The notes under the pieces are model-generated. The model had not been told where the DNA came from, made no database searches, and saw nothing but the letters and a program-made list of their open reading frames with translations. A stretch of DNA of 9,957 nt from Actinomycetota bacterium (GTDB taxonomy: Bacteria > Actinomycetota > Acidimicrobiia > Acidimicrobiales > Microtrichaceae), in NCBI GenBank assembly GCA_009700815.1, contig WLLG01000051.1, positions 1-9,957 of the forward strand, written 5' to 3'. A program made the position numbers and the translations under genes. Positions 6,500 through 9,957 of this stretch are shown here, piece after piece. Each line of letters begins with the position of its first letter. Position 1 is the stretch's first letter.

Positions 6500-6602
6500 T
6501 CGGGGTATCGGCAGATAGGCGCGCGGAACTTGAGCGATTTTCCAAGAAATTCCCAACAAATTTCTGACACGACCCGAAATAGACGGAAAGTGGCGGCAAA
6601 TA
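6500..6602 (-). promoter_or_regulatory. Probable promoter region of the sigma factor gene
   Basis: Spacer between the Rossmann-protein stop and the sigma leader. It is locally AT-richer than the flanking genes, as expected for a promoter. It contains an inverted repeat, GAAATT (6546-6551) and AATTTC (6559-6564), with a 7-base gap. I see no hairpin-plus-T-run terminator for the upstream gene and no clear -35/-10 pair. Confidence 0.4.
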
Positions 6603-7712
6603 TCACTCTTGGTGAGATGTATCGACCTTCGTGGCCAAAACCTGAGCTTCTGCGTCAGATTCTTGTTGGTTTTCTTGCCCAGCAGAGCCTTCAGAGCCCT
6701 CCGAGCCTTCAAACACGGCAGCACGCACGCCTCGAAGAGCCAATTCGCCGAGTAACTCCTGTGTAGCGCCAAGGCCAGCAAGACCCATTGCACCGGGCGC
6801 AGCGGTTCTAGTCGCAACCCAGAGCCCGGTTACTGCAGCAGTAGCCGCAGCAGCCACCGCGGGTCGATCCAATACTGCGTAGACCACCCATTCGCGCTGA
6901 CCAGCTCGTTCCCCGCGAAGCTCTACCCGGACTGCACCAATTCCGCCTTCAGCCGGGGCCGGAAGCCAAACCGGGAATGGAGCAAGCGCTCGATCTCTGC
7001 GTGTTGCAGCTAGACGTGCTGTTACTCGCTGTACCCCGGCAAAGGCCGGTACTAACAACATGGGATCGGCAAGAGCAGCTCGATAACAGTCACGGGCCCC
7101 TATCGGGTCAGGAAACCAGCACAACTCGCGGCCAGAAAATCCGGGCCTCTTGACCCAGGCTCCGTCACGCCAGTCAGTGGCTGTCCCGCGAAGCGCACGT
7201 AGGCGCTGCGCAGCACACGCAGGCCCAGCTGCACCGTGGCGAGCTACGTGGATTTCATCTACACGGTCCAACAACCCCGAAGCATGACTAGCCAACAAAC
7301 ACGACAACCCTGGGGCGAATGCTGCACCAACCACCAAGGTGCGGCCGAGTGATTCCGCCAGTGGTCCTAGTTCTAAGAGTTCTTGGACTTCAACGGGGTC
7401 ATCCGAAGTGGTAACCACATCACGGCCAGCGAGGAGCTGCTCATGTGCAACAACAAACTGCTCACCTGCAGCGCGGGCAACAATCACAGTGGTCACATCG
7501 GCATCGAGTTGAGCTTGACCGTTCTGATCGATCAGCATCTTCACCTCCGTTCCAAAGGAGTTACGAAGCACACTCAATCGCTCAGGTCGACGACTCACCG
7601 TGGTGATAGCAACCTCCTGTGGCCGGCCAAAGGCACGCGGTCCGAGGAGTTCCCTGGTAATTCGTGCACCTAAAATTCCAGCACCAATCACAGCAATTCG
7701 CTGGTTGCTCAT
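6603..7712 (-). CDS. Rossmann-fold NAD(P)-binding protein, saccharopine-dehydrogenase-like; substrate unknown
   Basis: The N-terminus IAVIGAGILGARITREL (6-22) is a classic Rossmann dinucleotide site with GAGILG at 10-15. Next comes an acidic/polar strand end, TTVSRRPERL (37-46); its Arg-rich turn hints at NADP preference (inference). VTTVIVARAAGEQF, RDVVTTSDDP (97-106) and VVGAAFAPGLSCLLA (127-141) resemble the first domain of saccharopine-dehydrogenase-like and homoserine-dehydrogenase-like oxidoreductases. The middle HGAAGPACAAQRLRALRG (159-176) and PDPIGARDCYRA (201-212) fit the second, catalytic/dimer domain of that group, but I cannot name a substrate. The last 35 or so residues are low-complexity (EGS repeats, Gln/Glu-rich) and probably disordered. 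The ATG overlaps the stop of the upstream 45-residue protein as ATGA, so translation is probably coupled. Real gene with high confidence; function open. Confidence 0.8.
   Translation of the reverse strand: MSNQRIAVIGAGILGARITRELLGPRAFGRPQEVAITTVSRRPERLSVLRNSFGTEVKMLIDQNGQAQLDADVTTVIVARAAGEQFVVAHEQLLAGRDVVTTSDDPVEVQELLELGPLAESLGRTLVVGAAFAPGLSCLLASHASGLLDRVDEIHVARHGAAGPACAAQRLRALRGTATDWRDGAWVKRPGFSGRELCWFPDPIGARDCYRAALADPMLLVPAFAGVQRVTARLAATRRDRALAPFPVWLPAPAEGGIGAVRVELRGERAGQREWVVYAVLDRPAVAAAATAAVTGLWVATRTAAPGAMGLAGLGATQELLGELALRGVRAAVFEGSEGSEGSAGQENQQESDAEAQVLATKVDTSHQE
6685..6711. repeat. 9-bp in-frame tandem repeat encoding EGS near the C-terminus
   Basis: GAGCCTTCA (6685-6693), GAGCCCTCC (6694-6702) and GAGCCTTCA (6703-6711). 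On the minus strand these give (EGS)3 in the low-complexity tail of the Rossmann protein. Copies one and three are identical. Confidence 0.85.
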
Positions 7713-7846
7713 CTGAGCTCAGGGCCTTCGAGTTCACGCCATCCACCAGTTGAAGGCGGAGTTGCATCTCCTCCAAGGAACCGAACTACCAGACTGACTA
7801 ACAGCCCCAAGCCCAGTGCGAGCACTGCCCGTTGCAGACCACGCAT
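7709..7846 (-). CDS. 45-residue single-pass membrane protein, unrecognised
   Basis: A short frame from ATG 7846 to TGA 7709 with a near-ideal ribosome binding site (GGGAGGA, 4 bases before ATG). Residues 1-6 are basic (MRGLQR). Residues 7-25 are hydrophobic (AVLALGLGLLVSLVVRFLG), and the remainder is polar with GGWRELEGPELR at the end. A single membrane helix with a short soluble tail is expected. Its TGA overlaps the ATG of the Rossmann-fold protein as ATGA. It lies just after tRNA-Ile, where many actinobacteria carry the small DLW-39 family protein. The tail lacks the DLW motif, so it may be a divergent counterpart or something unrelated. The ribosome binding site and overlap support a real gene. 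Confidence 0.7.
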   Translation of the reverse strand: MRGLQRAVLALGLGLLVSLVVRFLGGDATPPSTGGWRELEGPELR

Positions 7847-7880
7847 ATTTTCCTCCCTTGGAGTACCACTACAAACTGCG

Positions 7881-7954
<74 letters not shown>

Positions 7955-8013
7955 TCTGCGTTGTCAGATCCGAAACGAATCTCACAGAGACGGTCACACT
8001 AGCGGAGGTACAA

Positions 8014-8487
8014 CTACTGGTTCGATTCGCGAACCGGACGAGCTGTTTCCTCTTCGATCACCGAGATCCAAACTCCGCCGATGATGTCGCTAATCAGATT
8101 AAAAACCAGAGTAGAAATCACCACCGCTGCGGCCAGGCCAAGGCAACCTAACAAGCTCACCAGGCCGAACTGCCGAAAGATAAATTCGCCATCCAAAGAC
8201 CAATCTTGCAAGGAGAGCGATGAGTTGACGAAGTTCTCAATGCTCGAGATTGTTCCAGCGTTAGAAGCCACCGTCCACAAAATCACCGCCGCAATCATCT
8301 GCATTAACCACAGGCACAAGGCCAGAAGCAACGAGAGTTTGAGGATTGACCATGGGTCGACGTGGCGCACAAGGCGACGAACCTTGCGTGCTTCGAATCG
8401 CTGACGCCGATAGCCCAGCCGGCGGTTCGGTACCTCAGGTTCGGTTGCTAGGCCTTGTTGTTTCTGTGCCTGAGGAGTATCGCTCAC
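8014..8487 (-). CDS. DUF3566 family membrane protein
   Basis: A 157-residue protein with a basic N-terminal region rich in Arg (21-41), the family-typical VRHVDPWSILKLSLLLAL (40-57), a first membrane helix at about 50-73, an extracytoplasmic segment of about 75-105, and a second helix at about 107-138. The ending FNLISDIIGGVWISVIEEE (129-147) is also typical of DUF3566. The family is actinobacterial, sits next to gyrA, and has no established biochemical role. GTG 8487 is preceded by AGGA 7 bases upstream. It starts 9 bases after the stop of the TadE-like gene and is probably co-transcribed with gyrA. Confidence 0.9.
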   Translation of the reverse strand: MSDTPQAQKQQGLATEPEVPNRRLGYRRQRFEARKVRRLVRHVDPWSILKLSLLLALCLWLMQMIAAVILWTVASNAGTISSIENFVNSSLSLQDWSLDGEFIFRQFGLVSLLGCLGLAAAVVISTLVFNLISDIIGGVWISVIEEETARPVRESNQ

Positions 8488-8496
8488 GTTCTCATC

Positions 8497-8859
8497 CTAC
8501 CGAGGCTGGTTCTGGTAGTTGGGATTACCAACGGTTCCGAGTTCGTCAGGGAATTCGGCTCCGAGAGCATCCGCAGCAGCAGTCGAGCGCACACTGCCCA
8601 GTTGAACCGTCACCTGAATTGCACTGGGTCCAGTCTGATCAAAACTCAACAAGGCGGCTTGTGATGCCTCGGCCACTTGCCGAGCACCTAGTTGCCCATG
8701 ACCAACTCCTGCGAGGGCAACAACATCCGCTACGGCATCGGCGCGAGCACGACTGACCGAGGCCTCGCCGATGTGCGTAAGACCAACCAAACAGACTGCG
8801 CACAGACAACAAATCACCAGCATCATAGGAAGAGCCGATCCACGTTCAGGCTGGGTCAC
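8497..8859 (-). CDS. TadE/Rv3654c-like one-helix protein between gyrA and DUF3566
   Basis: 120 residues. The N-terminus ERGSALPMMLVICCLCAVCLVGL (5-27) is a short polar lead followed by a membrane helix. RARADAVADVVALAGV (37-52) comes next, closely resembling the RAxxAADLAALA helix of TadE/TadG-type minor pilins and the actinobacterial Rv3654c-like group (helix 1 of the pilin fold). GARQVAEASQAALL (58-71) and IQVTVQLG (81-88) match the rest of that pattern. The Cys pair common in Rv3654c homologues is absent from the mature part. The GTG start overlaps the gyrA stop as GTGA. No tad ATPase, prepilin peptidase or other pilus gene is in view, so export or assembly is uncertain. The family assignment is by pattern only. 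Confidence 0.65.
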   Translation of the reverse strand: MTQPERGSALPMMLVICCLCAVCLVGLTHIGEASVSRARADAVADVVALAGVGHGQLGARQVAEASQAALLSFDQTGPSAIQVTVQLGSVRSTAAADALGAEFPDELGTVGNPNYQNQPR

Positions 8860-9957
8860 TGACCTGTTTCAGTCTCAGAGTCTGACGGGTCTACTTGCTC
8901 TGCTGGGCCAGCTAGCTCAGCTGAGGCTTCTAGCTCTTCTGAGTCTTCTGAGTCTTCCGAGTCTTCTGCGTCCTCGGAGTCTGGACCAGTCAGAACTCGG
9001 GCAACAGCGGCAACTTTGCTCTCACCGTCAAGATTCATCACTCGGACCCCAGAAGCAGTTCGCCCCTGAATGGAAATCGTAGAAACCTTGGTTCGGATCA
9101 CGACTCCGCCATCGTTGATCATCAACAGATGATCGTCCTCGCCAACCAAGAACCCGGTGACGACCCGGCCGCGAGCAGCATGGATCTTGTGGGCACGCAC
9201 ACCTTGGCCTCCTCGCCGCTGCCGCGAGAACTCTTCTAGTTCTGTTCGCTTGCCGTAGCCACCGTCGGTGATGGTCAGCAGACGCAATGTCTCGGCCGGG
9301 TCCGCACCCTCGCTGTCCGCTACCTGGTCTGATAGCTCAGAGGCTGCGGCTATTGAATCTGCCCCAACAACTGCATCGTTGGCCTTGAGGCGCATGCCAC
9401 GCACACCGCTAGCTGTTCTGCCAGTGGGCCGGATATCGCTTTCCAAGAAACGAATACCTTGGCCAGATTCAGAAATCACCATAATTTCATCCTCTGGTGA
9501 AGTCGGCATGACCCGGACAAGCTCATCACCCTCTCGCAGGTTGATCGCAATGAGTCCGGCCTGACGTGAACTGTCATAAGCGTTGAACATCGTCTTTTTC
9601 ACGATTCCATTGCGAGTGACAAACATCAGATAGCGGTGCGATTCGTAGTCACGCGTATCGATGATGGTCTGGATCTTTTCACCTTGATCAAGTTGCAACA
9701 GGTTGACGATTGCGAGGCCCTGAGCAGTGCGGTCACGCATGGGGATCCGGTGAGCCTTGAGGCGATAGACCTTGCCTTTATTCGAGAAGAACAACAAGAA
9801 GGCATGCGCCGAAGTGAAGATCAGATCAGTGATGTAATCCTCATCCTTGAGACGAGCACCTGCAACACCGCGGCCTCCTCTTGCCTGAGTTCGGAAGGTG
9901 TCTGCAGCGACAGTCTTGACATAGCCACGTGCTGTCATCACAACAACGACTTCCTCA
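8856..9957 (-). CDS. gyrA: DNA gyrase subunit A, C-terminal beta-pinwheel, 5' end cut by window edge
   Basis: Only the DNA-wrapping C-terminal domain is visible (about 366 residues); the catalytic part lies outside. The frame runs to the window edge: GTG at 9941 is an internal Val within EEVVVVMTARGYVKT, not a start. Six blades can be followed by their recurring motifs: QARGGRGVAGARLKDEDY, DRTAQGLAIVNLL, SRQAGLIAINLREGDEL, GRTASGVRGMRLK, QRRGGQGVRAHKI and GRTASGVRVMNL. QARGGRG occupies the canonical GyrA-box position in blade 1. QRRGGQG is the blade-5 GyrA-box-like motif seen in actinobacteria. The protein ends in an acidic, Ser-rich tail of about 40 residues with DSE repeats. The stop overlaps the next gene as GTGA. 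ParC is unlikely given the actinobacterial context and the two boxes. Confidence 0.97.
   Translation of the reverse strand, partial: EEVVVVMTARGYVKTVAADTFRTQARGGRGVAGARLKDEDYITDLIFTSAHAFLLFFSNKGKVYRLKAHRIPMRDRTAQGLAIVNLLQLDQGEKIQTIIDTRDYESHRYLMFVTRNGIVKKTMFNAYDSSRQAGLIAINLREGDELVRVMPTSPEDEIMVISESGQGIRFLESDIRPTGRTASGVRGMRLKANDAVVGADSIAAASELSDQVADSEGADPAETLRLLTITDGGYGKRTELEEFSRQRRGGQGVRAHKIHAARGRVVTGFLVGEDDHLLMINDGGVVIRTKVSTISIQGRTASGVRVMNLDGESKVAAVARVLTGPDSEDAEDSEDSEDSEELEASAELAGPAEQVDPSDSETETGQ
8941..8976. repeat. 9-bp in-frame tandem repeat encoding EDS in the GyrA acidic tail
   Basis: GAGTCTTCT (8941-8949), GAGTCTTCC (8950-8958), GAGTCTTCT (8959-8967) and a degenerate GCGTCCTCG (8968-8976). 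The array encodes the acidic Glu-Asp-Ser run in the disordered tail after the pinwheel. A further weakly similar unit lies on each side. Confidence 0.85.

Noticed and set aside
7847..7866. Small CTCC-AAG-GGAG hairpin covering the microprotein ribosome binding site, as a possible riboswitch or attenuator
   Set aside because: Only a 4-bp stem with a 3-base loop, too weak to support a regulatory call.
9939..9941. Start codon for a stand-alone GyrA C-terminal-domain protein
   Set aside because: The triplet is an internal GTG (Val). The frame continues upstream as EEVVVV to the window edge, matching the first pinwheel strand of full-length GyrA.

Overview
The window reads as an ordinary chromosomal segment of an actinobacterium (Actinomycetota). 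The main reasons are a DUF3566 membrane protein and tRNA-Ile(GAT) just downstream of gyrA, a WhiG/FliA-type sigma factor, a HisN-type histidinol-phosphatase, and frequent GTG starts with ATGA/GTGA overlaps. Base composition looks moderate rather than extremely GC-rich, which would suit an aquatic or smaller-genome lineage, but that placement is inference. Apart from hisN, every gene lies on the minus strand, so transcription runs from high to low coordinates.

From right to left: the 3' part of gyrA (the supercoiling beta-pinwheel domain, cut by the window edge) overlaps by 4 bases a small TadE/Rv3654c-like one-helix protein, followed 9 bases later by the DUF3566 protein. Next come tRNA-Ile and an uncatalogued 45-residue one-helix membrane protein. 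That protein overlaps by 4 bases a 369-residue Rossmann-fold, saccharopine-dehydrogenase-like protein. A WhiG/FliA sigma factor follows, with a strong ribosome binding site directly abutting a perfect 7+3+7 inverted repeat.

The sigma gene converges on hisN (plus strand, 4731-5525). hisN diverges from a TesB-type acyl-CoA thioesterase gene.

The left 3.7 kb is a high-affinity phosphate-uptake operon in the order pstC-pstA-pstB-pstS. The substrate-binding protein gene is last and is cut by the left edge. PstC and PstA form the membrane channel, PstB hydrolyses ATP, and PstS captures phosphate outside the cell. Upstream of pstC are 11-base GTTCACC-like direct repeats, which suggest control by a PhoP/RegX3-type phosphate-starvation regulator. 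A perfect palindrome with 10-bp arms lies just inside pstC.

Most of the window is recognisable housekeeping. The less expected points are the pilin-like gene next to gyrA, the coupled microprotein, the two strong inverted repeats, the pstS-last order, and short tandem duplications at several gene ends. I see no CRISPR array, transposase, prophage or defence system.
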